DNA from: Georgenia daeguensis
GTDB taxonomy: Bacteria; Actinomycetota; Actinomycetes; Actinomycetales; Actinomycetaceae
DNA length: 64,000 nucleotides
Assembly: GCF_039537705.1 (NCBI RefSeq)
Contig: NZ_BAABBA010000004.1
Location: forward strand, 62,001 to 126,000
Direction: 5' to 3'
Shown: piece by piece, positions 7,465 through 16,879 of the stretch
How positions within the stretch are numbered: the stretch's first letter is position 1
How the letters are laid out: every line of letters begins with the position of its first letter
Position numbers and translations under genes: made by a program
The notes under the pieces: model-generated
What the model saw: only the letters and a program-made list of their open reading frames with translations
Databases searched by the model: none
What the model was told of the DNA's origin: nothing

Positions 7465-9285
7465 TCAGGAGTAGATCTTCTCCACCTCGCCCGCGAAGTC
7501 CGCGAGCACCTTGGCGCGCTTGACCTTCTGCGACGGCGTCAGGTAGTCGTTCTCGATCGTGAGGTCCGTGGTGAGCACCCGGATCTTGCGGATCGACTCG
7601 GCCCGGGAGACCGCCTCGTTCGCGCGGGTGACGGCACGGTCGAGGGCCGCGAGCACCTGGGGGTTCTCCGCGGCCTCGGCGACGCTCATGGCCGGCAGGC
7701 CGTGGTTCGCCAGCCACTGCGGCAGCATGTCGCCGTCCAGGGTGACCAGCGCGCCGATGAAGGGCTTGGCGTCACCGACGACGACCACCTGGGAGACGAG
7801 CGGGTGGCCGCGCAGACGGTCCTCCAGCACCGCCGGGGCCACGTTCTTCCCGCCCGCGGTGACGATGAGTTCCTTCTGCCGGCCGGTGATGCGCAGGTAG
7901 CCGTCGGCGTCGAGGGTGCCGATGTCGCCGGTGACGAACCAGCCGTCGTCGAAGGCGGCCTCCGTGGCCTCGGGGTTGTTGCGGTACCCGCGGAAGACGT
8001 TGGGCCCCTTGACCTGGACCTGACCGTCCGCCCCGATGCGCACGGAGCTGCCGGGGTAGGGCGGGCCGACCGTGCCGATCTTGACCAGTCCCGGCCGGTT
8101 GACGGTGGTGGGGGCGCCGACCTCGGTGAGCCCGTAGCCCTCGAGGACGACGACGCCGATGCCGCGGAAGAAGTGCCCGAGCCGCTCGCCCAGGGGTGCG
8201 CCGCCGGAGATCGCGTACTCGAGGTCCCCGCCCATCGCGGCGAGGATCTTGCCGTAGACGAGCCGGGCCGCCACGGCGTGCTGCGCCTTCAGCGCCGCCC
8301 CGGGGCCGTCCGGCCGGTCCTGCGCGCGGGAGTACTCGATGGCGACCTTGGCGCCCCAGCGGAAGATCCGCTTCCTCGCCCCCGAGCCGGCCTTGGCGTC
8401 GGCCGAGTTGTAGACCTTCTCGAACACCCGCGGGACGGCGAGGAGGAAGGTGGGCCGGAACGCGCCGAGGTCGGCGACGAGGTTCTTCGCGTCCGGCACG
8501 TGCGCCATGACGGCGCCCGAGTAGATGCAGAGCACCTCCACGAAGCGGGCGAACACGTGGGCCATCGGCATGAACAGCAGCGTGCGCTTGCCGCCTCCGC
8601 GCACGACCCCGGAGAAGTTCGGGTCGTCCGTCCCGTTGACCACCAGGGAGACGAAGTTGCCGTGGGTCAGCTCGACGCCCTTGGGGCGCCCGGTGGTGCC
8701 GGACGTGTAGATGACCGTCGCCAGCGACTCCATGACGACGGCGTCGGTGCGCTCGTCGACCACATCCTCGGGCACCTCCGTGCCCGCGGCGGAGACCTGG
8801 GAGATGGCGAACTCGTCGATGACGTAGACCTTCTCCAGGCCGGGGACCTTGCCGACCAGCGGCTCGACCAGCGCGGCCATGGCGCGGTTCTCGGCGAAGA
8901 CCAGGCGCACGCCCGCGTCGGTGACGATCCACTCGACCTGCTCGGCGGAGGACGTCTCGTAGACGGGCACCGGCACGGCGCCGACCGACCAGGCGCCGAG
9001 GTCCAGGACGGACCACTCGTAGCTCGTGCGGCTCATGATGGCGACCCGGTCGCCCGGCTCGACGCCGAGGGCCACCAGGCCCCGGGCGAACGCGCGCACC
9101 TCGTCGAAGAAGACCTTGGTCGTCACCGGGACGAAGCTGGACCCGAGCGCGGACTGCCGCTCGAAGATCGTGCCCTCCGGGTCCCGGGCGGCCCGCTCGC
9201 GCAGGATCTTCGGGATCGACATCTCCGGGGTCAGCGTCCCGCGGCCCGGGGTGGAGGCCTCCGGCAGCGTGGTGGTCTGGGTCAT
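7465..9285 (-). CDS. Long-chain fatty-acid--CoA ligase (AMP-forming)
   Basis: An ANL-superfamily acyl-CoA synthetase that activates fatty acids through an acyl-AMP intermediate. The 606-residue protein carries the P-loop-like YTSGTTGRPKGVELTH (about 190-205), the GYGLTEVGAPTTVN adenine-binding region, the TGDIGTLDADGYLRITGRQKE hinge and a C-terminal catalytic lysine region (LTPSQKVKRAKV). This is the bacterial FadD15-like long form. The ATG start at 9285 has GGAAGGACACC just upstream. It lies 16 bases downstream of valS on the same strand and probably shares its transcript. Confidence 0.93.
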   Translation of the reverse strand: MTQTTTLPEASTPGRGTLTPEMSIPKILRERAARDPEGTIFERQSALGSSFVPVTTKVFFDEVRAFARGLVALGVEPGDRVAIMSRTSYEWSVLDLGAWSVGAVPVPVYETSSAEQVEWIVTDAGVRLVFAENRAMAALVEPLVGKVPGLEKVYVIDEFAISQVSAAGTEVPEDVVDERTDAVVMESLATVIYTSGTTGRPKGVELTHGNFVSLVVNGTDDPNFSGVVRGGGKRTLLFMPMAHVFARFVEVLCIYSGAVMAHVPDAKNLVADLGAFRPTFLLAVPRVFEKVYNSADAKAGSGARKRIFRWGAKVAIEYSRAQDRPDGPGAALKAQHAVAARLVYGKILAAMGGDLEYAISGGAPLGERLGHFFRGIGVVVLEGYGLTEVGAPTTVNRPGLVKIGTVGPPYPGSSVRIGADGQVQVKGPNVFRGYRNNPEATEAAFDDGWFVTGDIGTLDADGYLRITGRQKELIVTAGGKNVAPAVLEDRLRGHPLVSQVVVVGDAKPFIGALVTLDGDMLPQWLANHGLPAMSVAEAAENPQVLAALDRAVTRANEAVSRAESIRKIRVLTTDLTIENDYLTPSQKVKRAKVLADFAGEVEKIYS

Positions 9286-9301
9286 GGTGTCCTTCCGTGC
9301 G

Positions 9302-11992
9302 TCAGCGACGCGGTTCGGGCTCGTCGAGCTCGTGGTCGACGACGGCGGCGGCCTCTCCCGCGGGAGCGCCGAGAATCTCGAGGTCGCCGCGCACCCGGCC
9401 GGCCGCGCGCAGGTCGCCGAGCGCCTGCTGGACCAGGGCGATCGTGTCGGCGGGCAGCTGCAGGCGCGCCCGGGCGAAGCTGGTCTTCTGGGACGCCTTG
9501 GCCTCGGACTTGACCTTGCGCAGCGCCGCGAGCGCCTCGCCGGTCGCGGCGACGACCGCGGGGTCCCCGCCGGCCGCCGCGGCGCGCAGCGGCTCCGCCG
9601 TCGGCCACGACGCGGTGTGCACCGAGCCGGTGCGGTACCAGCTCCACACCTCCTCCGTGGCGAACGGGAGCACCGGCGCGAACAGCCGCAGGAACGTGTC
9701 CACGGCGATGGCCAGCGCGGCCCGCGCCGAGGCGACCTCGCTCACGCCCAGAGCCCCGTCACGGTTGTACGCGCGGTCCTTGACGAGCTCGAGGTAGTCG
9801 TCGCAGAACGTCCAGAAGAACGTCTCGGTGGTCTCCAGCGCCCGGGTGTGGTCGTACGCCTCGAAGGCGGCGGTCGCCGTCTCGACGACGTCGGCCAGCC
9901 CGGCGAGCATCGCGCGGTCGACGGGGGCGGTGACGGCGGCGGGGTCGAGGACGAGGTCCTCCTCCCCGCCCATCGTCAGGGCGAACTTCGACGCGTTGAG
10001 GACCTTGATGGCCAGGCGGCGGCCGATCTTCATCTGGCCGACCTCGAAGGCCGCGTCCGTGCCGAGGCGGGCGGAGGCCGCCCAGTAGCGCACGGCGTCG
10101 GAGCCGTGCTCCTCGAGCAGGCCCATCGGGGTGACGACGTTGCCCTTGGACTTCGACATCTTCTTGCGGTCCGGGTCGAGGATCCAGCCAGAGATGGCGG
10201 CGTGGCGCCACGGCAGCGCACCGAACTCGAGGTGGGCGCGGACCACGGTGGAGAACAGCCACGTGCGGATGATGTCCTGACCCTGCGGGCGAAGGTCCAT
10301 GGGGTACACGCGGGCAAAGAGGTCCTCGTCGCGCAGCCAGCCGCCCGCGATCTGCGGGGAGAGCGACGACGTCGCCCACGTGTCCATGATGTCGACCTCG
10401 CCGACGAACCCGCCGGCCACGCCGCGCTGGTCCTCGGTGTAGCCCGCGGGGACGTCGATGCTCGGGTCGACGGGGAGCTGGGCCTCGTCGGGGGTGAGGA
10501 CGCGCTGGTAGTCGGGCTCGCCGTCGTCCCCGACGGCGTACCAGACCGGGATCGGGACGCCGAAGAAGCGCTGGCGCGAGATGAGCCAGTCGCTGTTGAG
10601 ACCGTTGACCCAGTTCTCGTACCGCACCCGCATGAAGTCGGGGTGGAAGTCGAGCTCCTTGCCGCGGGAGATGAGGTTCTCACGCAGCTCCTTGCCGTTG
10701 GCCTCCGTGTGGGGGCGGCCGCCGTTGCGGATGTACCACTGGCGGGACGTGACGATCTCGAGGGGCTTGTCGCCCTTCTCGAAGAAGTTCGTCTTGCGCT
10801 GGGTGGCGACCGGCTCGCCGACGAGGTCGCCGGAGGCCCTGAGCGCGTCGACGACGGCGGTGCGCGCCGAGAACGTCGTCTTCCCCGCCATCTCGGCGTA
10901 GGCGGCCCGGCCGCCGTCGTCCGTGATCCAGTCCGGGGTCTCGGCGAGGATGCGGCCGTTGCGGCCCAGCACCGGGCGGGTGGGCAGGTTCAGCTCGCGC
11001 CACCACTGCACGTCGGTGAGGTCGCCGAAGGTGCAGCACATCGCGATGCCCGCGCCCTTGTCCATCTCGGCCGCCGGGTGGGCGAGGACGGGCAGCTCGA
11101 CCCCGAAGATCGGCGAGGTGACCGTGGTGCCGAACAGGTCCTGGTAGCGCTCGTCGTCGGGGTGGGCGATGAGGGCGACGCAGGCCGGGAGCAGCTCGGG
11201 GCGGGTGGTCTCGATGGCGACGGTGTCCGTGCCGTCGGCCCGGGGCGCCGTGAGGTGGAAGGTGACCTTGTGGTAGTGGCCCGGGTAGTCGCGGGCCTCG
11301 AGCTCGGCCTGGGCGACGGCGGTCTGGAACGTCACGTCCCACAGGCCGGGGGCCTGGGCCTGGTAGGCCTCGCCGCGGGCGAGGTTGCGCAGGAACGCCG
11401 CCTGCGCGACGGCCCGGGCGTCCTTGCCGATGGTCTGGTAGTGGTGTGTCCAGTCCACGCTCAGGCCCAGGTGGCGCCACAGCGCCTCGAACTGCTGCTC
11501 GTCCTCGGCCGTGAGCCGCTCGCACAGCTCGACGAAGTTCTTGCGGCTGACCGGGACCTGGTCCGCGGCCTTGACCGACTTGCCCTCGCCGCCCACGTGG
11601 GGCGGCGTGAAGTCCGGGTCGTAGGGCAGTGACGGGTCGCAGCGCACGCCGAAGTAGTTCTGGACGCGGCGCTCGGTGGGCAGGCCGTTGTCGTCCCAGC
11701 CCATCGGGTAGAACACGGCCTTGCCGCGCATCCGCTGGTAGCGGGCGACGACGTCGGTGTGGGTGTAGCTGAAGACGTGGCCCACGTGGAGCGAGCCGGA
11801 GACGGTGGGCGGCGGGGTGTCGATGGAGTAGACCTGCTCACGGGTCGCGGTGCGGTCGAAGGCGTAGGTGCCCTCCCGCGTCCACGCGGCGTTCCAGCGG
11901 TCCTCGATCCCGTCGACGCTGACCTTCTCCGGCACCGACGGGGCCGGGAAGGTCTCGACGTCGACGGAGGGGGCCAGGGATGCATCGCTCAT
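9302..11992 (-). CDS. valS: Valyl-tRNA synthetase
   Basis: Class Ia synthetase that charges tRNA-Val and edits mischarged threonine. The HIGH-type motif is GSLHVGH, the KMSKS loop is KKMSKSKGN, and an editing domain lies between them. I prefer ATG 11992 (MSDASLAP, 896 residues) with GGGAG 11 bases upstream. An in-frame GTG at 12034 would add 14 residues but has no better ribosome site. No T-box is visible upstream, unlike ileS in this window. The gene is followed by the acyl-CoA synthetase gene. Confidence 0.96.
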   Translation of the reverse strand: MSDASLAPSVDVETFPAPSVPEKVSVDGIEDRWNAAWTREGTYAFDRTATREQVYSIDTPPPTVSGSLHVGHVFSYTHTDVVARYQRMRGKAVFYPMGWDDNGLPTERRVQNYFGVRCDPSLPYDPDFTPPHVGGEGKSVKAADQVPVSRKNFVELCERLTAEDEQQFEALWRHLGLSVDWTHHYQTIGKDARAVAQAAFLRNLARGEAYQAQAPGLWDVTFQTAVAQAELEARDYPGHYHKVTFHLTAPRADGTDTVAIETTRPELLPACVALIAHPDDERYQDLFGTTVTSPIFGVELPVLAHPAAEMDKGAGIAMCCTFGDLTDVQWWRELNLPTRPVLGRNGRILAETPDWITDDGGRAAYAEMAGKTTFSARTAVVDALRASGDLVGEPVATQRKTNFFEKGDKPLEIVTSRQWYIRNGGRPHTEANGKELRENLISRGKELDFHPDFMRVRYENWVNGLNSDWLISRQRFFGVPIPVWYAVGDDGEPDYQRVLTPDEAQLPVDPSIDVPAGYTEDQRGVAGGFVGEVDIMDTWATSSLSPQIAGGWLRDEDLFARVYPMDLRPQGQDIIRTWLFSTVVRAHLEFGALPWRHAAISGWILDPDRKKMSKSKGNVVTPMGLLEEHGSDAVRYWAASARLGTDAAFEVGQMKIGRRLAIKVLNASKFALTMGGEEDLVLDPAAVTAPVDRAMLAGLADVVETATAAFEAYDHTRALETTETFFWTFCDDYLELVKDRAYNRDGALGVSEVASARAALAIAVDTFLRLFAPVLPFATEEVWSWYRTGSVHTASWPTAEPLRAAAAGGDPAVVAATGEALAALRKVKSEAKASQKTSFARARLQLPADTIALVQQALGDLRAAGRVRGDLEILGAPAGEAAAVVDHELDEPEPRR

Positions 11993-12052
11993 GGTGACCG
12001 ATTCTCCCACGACGGCGGACGTGCCCGTCGTCACGGTCCGCAGCGCCTCGCC

Positions 12053-13351
12053 TCAGCGCCGGGCGAGGGTGATGAGTTTGTCGAGGATGCGGGCGCCGTC
12101 GGTCCGGATGCCGTCGTGGGCGTAGTCGTTGCTCACCCACGGGCGCGCGTCGTGGAGCGTCTCCGCCGTGGCCGCCGAGAGGTCGAAGGGGACGAACATG
12201 TCGTCCACGTAGACCGCCGCGGCCACGGGAGGGCCCTGCGCGGCGAGGGCCTGCGCGTCGTACAGGGCCGGGAAGTCGTCCTTGGCCGCGAGCAGGTCCG
12301 CGGCGTCGGCGAGCGGCGCCAGGGCGGGGTCCTCGCGCAGCTGCCAGGGGTAGACGTGCTCGCCGGTGAGGTAGTACGGGCTCGAGGTGTCCGCCGGGTC
12401 GGCGTCCTCGGCGAAGCCGTCGTGCTCCTCGCGCAGGCGGTGCGCCGCCCACCGGGTGGCGGAGCCCTGGGCGTAGATCGCCTCGTGCAGGACGGCGTAG
12501 AGCGGGTTCGTGGCGTGGCTGAGGATGGCGCCGGCGTCGGCCAGAAAGGCCCGGCTGACCCGGCGGGTGCCGCTCACCTGCACGAAGGGGTCCTCGAGGA
12601 CGTGGTGCAGCGCGTCGAACCCGAGGTCGGCGCCGAGCCGGATGCCGATCTGCCGCAGCCGTCGCGGGCTGAGCCGCTCGCCGGTGGGCAGGTGCTCCTC
12701 GGTGTCGGCGAGGTGCCGGGCGAGCAGGCGCAGGTTCTTCTCGTCGCCGGTGTAGCGCGCGAAGTACTGGCGGTTGCGGCGGGCCGTGGCGGCGTAGGTG
12801 CGCCGGTAGACGTCCTCGGCACTCGCCGTCAGGCCGGGCAGGCCGCCGGTCACGAGCGCCTCGCGGACCGAGCCGGGCGCCACGGAGAGGTAGCGGGTGA
12901 TGACGAAACCGCCGAAGGACTGGCCGAGCAGCGACCACGCGTCGCCGGCGAGCGCCTCGCGCAGCAGCTCGGCGTCGTCGACGATGGCGTCGGCGCGGAA
13001 GTGGGCCAGGTAGGCGGCCTGCGCGGCGGCGTCGCCCCGCGCGGTGACGGTCAGCGCGTCGGCGGGGGTCGACAGCCCGGTGCCTCGCTGGTCCATGAGC
13101 ACCACGCGGTAGTCCTGGAGCGCGCGGTCGATCCACCCGGTCAGCCGGGCAGGACGGTCGGCGCGCCCGCCGGGGCCGCCCTGCAGGTAGAGCAGGTACG
13201 GCCGGTCCTCCCCGCCGTCGCGGACGATCTCGCGCGCGAAGAGGCCGATGCGCTCGCCGGCCGGCTCGGCGTGGTCCAGCGGGACGGCGATCCGGTGCTC
13301 GAGGACGCTGTGCCCGTCACGGCGGTGCCGGATGGTCTCCACCCCGCTCAT
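12053..13351 (-). CDS. Alpha/beta hydrolase, proline iminopeptidase-like (S33 family)
   Basis: The 432-residue protein has the S33 core: LYLQGGPGG oxyanion region (about 53-61), MDQRGTGLS, and the nucleophile elbow GQSFGG (Ser about residue 138). A catalytic Asp/His pair is expected in the C-terminal part (DDMFVPFD, YAHDGI). Proline iminopeptidases remove N-terminal proline from peptides; substrates of this actinobacterial subgroup are not well defined. Its ATG overlaps the stop of the kinase gene by four bases (ATGA at 13348-13351), so the two are translationally coupled. No signal peptide is seen, so it is probably cytoplasmic. Confidence 0.88.
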   Translation of the reverse strand: MSGVETIRHRRDGHSVLEHRIAVPLDHAEPAGERIGLFAREIVRDGGEDRPYLLYLQGGPGGRADRPARLTGWIDRALQDYRVVLMDQRGTGLSTPADALTVTARGDAAAQAAYLAHFRADAIVDDAELLREALAGDAWSLLGQSFGGFVITRYLSVAPGSVREALVTGGLPGLTASAEDVYRRTYAATARRNRQYFARYTGDEKNLRLLARHLADTEEHLPTGERLSPRRLRQIGIRLGADLGFDALHHVLEDPFVQVSGTRRVSRAFLADAGAILSHATNPLYAVLHEAIYAQGSATRWAAHRLREEHDGFAEDADPADTSSPYYLTGEHVYPWQLREDPALAPLADAADLLAAKDDFPALYDAQALAAQGPPVAAAVYVDDMFVPFDLSAATAETLHDARPWVSNDYAHDGIRTDGARILDKLITLARR

Positions 13352-14487
13352 CGGGCCGCCCTCACCGTCGGCGCGGGCGCGGCGGTGTCGGGCATGGCGT
13401 CCGAGATCCGGGCGATGGTGGCCTCGGCGCGGCGGACCCGGGCGAGCGCGTGGCCGGGGAGGGCGTCGACGAGGAACTCGTAGCTGTCGGCGGTGGCGCG
13501 GGCGGCGCGGTCGCCGGTACGGGCGGCGGCGACCGTGGCGTCCCACCAGTCGGCGATGTCGCCCCAGCCGGGCGCCGCCAGGGAGCCGCCGAAGTGCTGC
13601 ACCGCCAGGGCGGAGCACAGGACGGCGAAGCGCAGCCGGTGCTCCAGGAGCCAGCCCTGCAGGGTGCCGCCGATCAGCGCGGCGGCGAACACGTCGCCGG
13701 CGCCGGTGGCGTCCAGGGCCTTCACGCGCAGCGGCGGGACCTCGACCTCCGTCCCGGTCGCCGAGTCGACGGCGAGCGCACCCTCCGCGCCGACGGTCAC
13801 CACCGCCAGCGGCACGTGCTCGGCGAGGGCGCGCACCGCCTCGCGCGCGGTGCCGGTGCGGGTGTAGGCCATGGCCTCCACCGCGTTGGGCGTGAACGCG
13901 TGGCAGCCGTCCAGCATGGAGAGACGGGCCGGGTCCCAGCTCTGCGAGGGGTCCCACCCGCCGTCGGCGAAGACGAGCGAGCCGGACGCGGCCACCGCCC
14001 GCCACCACGGCTCGTCACCCTCCCCGGGGTCGGTGAGGTCGGCGACGACGGCGCGCGCCGGGGGAGCGGCGGCCACGAGCGCGCCGGCGGGCTCGGGGTC
14101 GTGGTGGCCGTGGCTGACCATGGCGCGGTCGCCGTCGAGCGCGAGGGAGACCGTCACGGAGGTGTGCCAGTGCCGGTAGCGGCGGGAGGCGGACAGGTCC
14201 ACGCCCTCCTGCTGGGACAGCACGGTCCAGAGCCAGTCGGCGTAGGCGTCGTCGCCGAAGCCGGAGGCCATCCCGGTGCGCAGGCCCAGCCGGGCCGCCG
14301 CCACCGCCAGGTTCGCGATCCCGCCGGGCGCCGTGCCCATGCCCTCCGCCCAGACCTCCGTGCCGGGTACCGGCCCGCCCGGCAGGCCCGTGAAGATGAG
14401 GTCGAAGAAGACGGGGCCCGAGACCAGGAGGTCCAGCGGGGCGGTGGGGGAGGCGGTGGGGGAGGCGGCGGAGGCGGTGGGGCTCAT
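13348..14487 (-). CDS. PfkB-family carbohydrate kinase
   Basis: Ribokinase-fold sugar kinase, 379 residues from ATG 14487. It shows the N-terminal GGIANLAVAAARLGL signature (about 55-70) and the C-terminal PfkB signature DATGAGDVFAAAL containing the catalytic Asp. The substrate cannot be read from the sequence. It is divergently transcribed from a GH4 6-phospho-glycosidase, which makes a sugar or sugar phosphate plausible. An in-frame GTG at 14496 is an alternative start. The N-terminus has an Ala/Ser/Pro/Thr low-complexity stretch. The S33 hydrolase is coupled downstream. Confidence 0.9.
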   Translation of the reverse strand: MSPTASAASPTASPTAPLDLLVSGPVFFDLIFTGLPGGPVPGTEVWAEGMGTAPGGIANLAVAAARLGLRTGMASGFGDDAYADWLWTVLSQQEGVDLSASRRYRHWHTSVTVSLALDGDRAMVSHGHHDPEPAGALVAAAPPARAVVADLTDPGEGDEPWWRAVAASGSLVFADGGWDPSQSWDPARLSMLDGCHAFTPNAVEAMAYTRTGTAREAVRALAEHVPLAVVTVGAEGALAVDSATGTEVEVPPLRVKALDATGAGDVFAAALIGGTLQGWLLEHRLRFAVLCSALAVQHFGGSLAAPGWGDIADWWDATVAAARTGDRAARATADSYEFLVDALPGHALARVRRAEATIARISDAMPDTAAPAPTVRAAR

Positions 14488-14512
14488 GGTGCCCACGATC
14501 CTGCCACCCCGA

Positions 14513-14518
14513 TAGCGT
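14513..14518 (+). promoter_or_regulatory. -10 element for the GH4 gene (leaderless)
   Basis: TAGCGT lies seven bases before GTG 14526. Only 38 bases separate the divergent PfkB and GH4 start codons, so each promoter's -35 region must lie inside or at the edge of the other gene. Confidence 0.5.
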
Positions 14519-14525
14519 GGGCCAC

Positions 14526-15869
14526 GTGATTCTCACGATCCTCGGCGGCGGGGGTTTCCGCGTGCCGCTGGTGTACGAGGCTGTCGCCGCGGCGAGGGAG
14601 CGGGTCGCCGTGGACGAGGTCGTCCTGCTCGACGACGACCCGGCCCGGCTCCGGGTGATGGCGGGCGTGCTCGAGCAGGCCGGCGCCGGCGCGGCGGGGC
14701 CGGTGCCCCGGGTGCGCGCCACCACGGAGCTCGACGACGCCGTCACCGGGGCGGACGTCATCTTCTCCGCCATCCGGGTGGGCGGGACGGCGGGGCGCAC
14801 GCGCGACGAGCGGGTGGCGCTCGGTGAGGGGCTGCTCGGGCAGGAGACGGTGGGCCCGGGCGGGCTCGCCTACGCGCTGCGCACCGTCCCCGAGGTCGAC
14901 CGCATCGCCGCCCGCATCGCCGAGCTCGCCCCCGGCGCGTGGACGATCAGCTTCACCAACCCCGCCTCGATCGTCACCGAGGCCATGCGGACGTGGCTCG
15001 GCGGGCGGGTGGTCGGGATCTGCGACACCCCCATCTCGCTCGTGCGGCGGACGCTGCGTGCCCTGGGGCTTCCCGCGCAGGCCTTCGACCGCGGCGACGT
15101 CGAGATCGACTACGCCGGGCTCAACCACCTCGGCTGGCTCCGCGGCGTGCGCGCCGGCGGCGAGGACCTGCTGCCGGGCCTGCTGGCCGACGACGCCGCG
15201 CTCGCGGGCCTGGAGGAGGCGCGCCTCATGGGCGCGGACTGGGTCCGGGCGCTGGGCGCGCTGCCCAACGAGTACCTGTACTACTACGACTTCACCCGCG
15301 AGGCCGTGGCCGGCATCGCCTCGCGGGGGTCGACCCGAGGCGAGTTCCTGCTCGCCCAGCAGGGGGCGTTCTACGAGGCGGCCGCCGCCCGGCCCGACCG
15401 GGCGCTGGAGCTGTGGCGCGCGACGCTGGCCGAGCGCGAGGCCACGTACATGGCCACGGAGCGCGAGGCCCAGCAGGCCGGCGAGCGGGCGGAGGAGGAC
15501 CTCGGCGGCGGCTACCACGAGGTCGCGGTCGACCTCATGGCGGCGCTGCTCGGCGGCGAGGAGCACCGGATGATCCTGGACGTCGCGAACACCGGGCCCG
15601 ACGGCGCCCCGCTCGTGGCGGGCCTGCCCGGCGACGCCGTCGTGGAGGTCCCGGTGCGCGTCGACAGCGACGGGGCGCACCCGCTGCCGCTGCGACGCCC
15701 GCTCGAGCCCGCCATGCTCGCCCGGGTCCAGGCCGTCAAGGCGTGCGAGCGGCTCGCGATCGACGCGGCGCGGACCCGCTCGCGCGAGACGGCGTGGCTC
15801 GCCCTCGCGATGCACCCGCTCGTGGACTCGGCCGCGGTGGCGCGGCGGCTGGTCGACGCGTACCTCTGA
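14526..15869 (+). CDS. Glycoside hydrolase family 4, 6-phospho-beta-glucosidase-like
   Basis: GH4 enzymes cleave 6-phospho-glycosides by an NAD- and metal-dependent redox mechanism. The 447-residue protein has the N-terminal dinucleotide motif ILGGGGFRVP, the GICDTP segment with the metal-binding Cys and the GLNHLGW segment with the metal-binding His, all typical of GH4. I choose GTG 14526 rather than GTG 14517, because the -10-like TAGCGT ends seven bases before it and the fold begins directly with ILTILGGGG. Phosphoglycoside substrates usually arrive through a PTS, but no PTS sugar permease lies nearby. Confidence 0.9.
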   Translation: MILTILGGGGFRVPLVYEAVAAARERVAVDEVVLLDDDPARLRVMAGVLEQAGAGAAGPVPRVRATTELDDAVTGADVIFSAIRVGGTAGRTRDERVALGEGLLGQETVGPGGLAYALRTVPEVDRIAARIAELAPGAWTISFTNPASIVTEAMRTWLGGRVVGICDTPISLVRRTLRALGLPAQAFDRGDVEIDYAGLNHLGWLRGVRAGGEDLLPGLLADDAALAGLEEARLMGADWVRALGALPNEYLYYYDFTREAVAGIASRGSTRGEFLLAQQGAFYEAAAARPDRALELWRATLAEREATYMATEREAQQAGERAEEDLGGGYHEVAVDLMAALLGGEEHRMILDVANTGPDGAPLVAGLPGDAVVEVPVRVDSDGAHPLPLRRPLEPAMLARVQAVKACERLAIDAARTRSRETAWLALAMHPLVDSAAVARRLVDAYL

Positions 15870-15990
15870 CCGGTGCCCGGGACCGTGGTCCCTTCCCTCC
15901 GCACCCCCCGCGGGGTTTCCCTGGGAGAGCAAGGTCGCGGAGCGCGCTCCGCCCCTGGAGCGCCCCGCGCGAGGTCAGGGAGGACCGGTC

Positions 15991-16479
15991 ATGCACGTCG
16001 CCTACTACCACGCATCCAGGTTCGGCAACGGTGCCGCGGTGGCGGCCAGGTTTGCGGACGTCATGGCGGCGAGGGGTGTCACGGTCGACGTCCGGCACAT
16101 GCGCGACGCCGACCCGAAGAACCTCCCCACGGCCGACCTGTACGTCTTCAGCGCGCCGGGCTTCATGGGGAAGCCACGCCGGACGGCCCGGAGCTTCGTC
16201 AAGCACGTGCGGCTGGAGCCGGGCTCCCGGTACGCGATCCTCACCACCGAGGTCGCGCCGAGGCCGGACAAGAACGGGCAGATGCCGGACCCGGAGAAGC
16301 TCGACCGCTGGCAGCGCGTCATGCCGATCATGAGGGAGCTCCTCGAGGGCAAGGGCGTCGAGGTCGCGGAGGGCACCGTCAGGGTGACCGACCTCAAGGG
16401 GCCGCTCGAGGAGGGTTGGGAGGACAAGGTGCGGGCCTTCGCCGACCAGATCTCCTCGCCCCAGAGCTCCGCCGCCTGA
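15991..16479 (+). CDS. Flavodoxin-family protein
   Basis: 162 residues. The N-terminal beta-loop-helix (VAYYHASRFGNGAAVAARF) resembles the FMN-phosphate loop of flavodoxins, and YVFSAPGFMGKPRRTARSF resembles the second FMN-contact loop. The N-terminal consensus S/T-x-T-G-N-T is not perfect (HASRFGNG), so FMN binding is likely but not proven. ATG 15991 is preceded by AGGGAGG. It stands alone between the GH4 gene and a non-coding repeat region. A role as redox partner for the F420 genes downstream would be speculation. Confidence 0.8.
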   Translation: MHVAYYHASRFGNGAAVAARFADVMAARGVTVDVRHMRDADPKNLPTADLYVFSAPGFMGKPRRTARSFVKHVRLEPGSRYAILTTEVAPRPDKNGQMPDPEKLDRWQRVMPIMRELLEGKGVEVAEGTVRVTDLKGPLEEGWEDKVRAFADQISSPQSSAA

Positions 16480-16879
16480 GATCCAGCGTCCGGAGGCTGT
16501 CCCCTGAACGGACAACCGCGCGGGTGGGCGGACAGCCGCGCGGGCCACCGGCGCTCGTGGACGTCGAGAGCACGAGGTCGCCCTCGACGAGGGGCGCCTC
16601 CCTGGTGCGCGCGCGTCGTTCCGTCAGGCTGAGCCTCACAGAGTGACGCCGGCGCCCCCCCGGCCGCCGGCCGCCACCGCCGCCGGCGCGCCGTGTCAGG
16701 TTCCGCCGTCGGCGCGCCGTGTCAGGTTCCGCCGTCGGCCGCCGGCTGCCGGCCGTCGGCTGCCGGCTGCCGGCCGAGGTGCTCCGGCCGTCGGCCGAGG
16801 TGCTCCGGCTGCGCTCCTCGCCGCCCTGCGAGAGGGTGGGGCGACGGCGCACCGCGCACCACCGAACGAGGAGGCACGC
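16480..16879. other. Gene-free stretch with short direct repeats
   Basis: No gene is convincing here; open frames are GC-bias artefacts. It contains a near-duplicate of a 20-base unit around 16502-16540, an exact 26-base duplication (16684-16709 and 16710-16735), runs of GGCTGCC/GGCCGTC, and a 16-base repeat at 16772-16787 and 16793-16808 (period 21). GAGGAGG at about 16868-16874 is the ribosome site of the cupin gene. Confidence 0.7.
16684..16735 (+). repeat. Exact 26-base tandem duplication
   Basis: Two contiguous identical 26-base units, each beginning GGCGCGCCGTG and ending TTCCGCCGTC. They are followed by further degenerate GC-rich repeats up to 16808. Confidence 0.85.

Noticed and set aside
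11993..12052. T-box or attenuator in front of valS
   Set aside because: Only about 60 bases separate the genes, and no T-box core or specifier hairpin is found.
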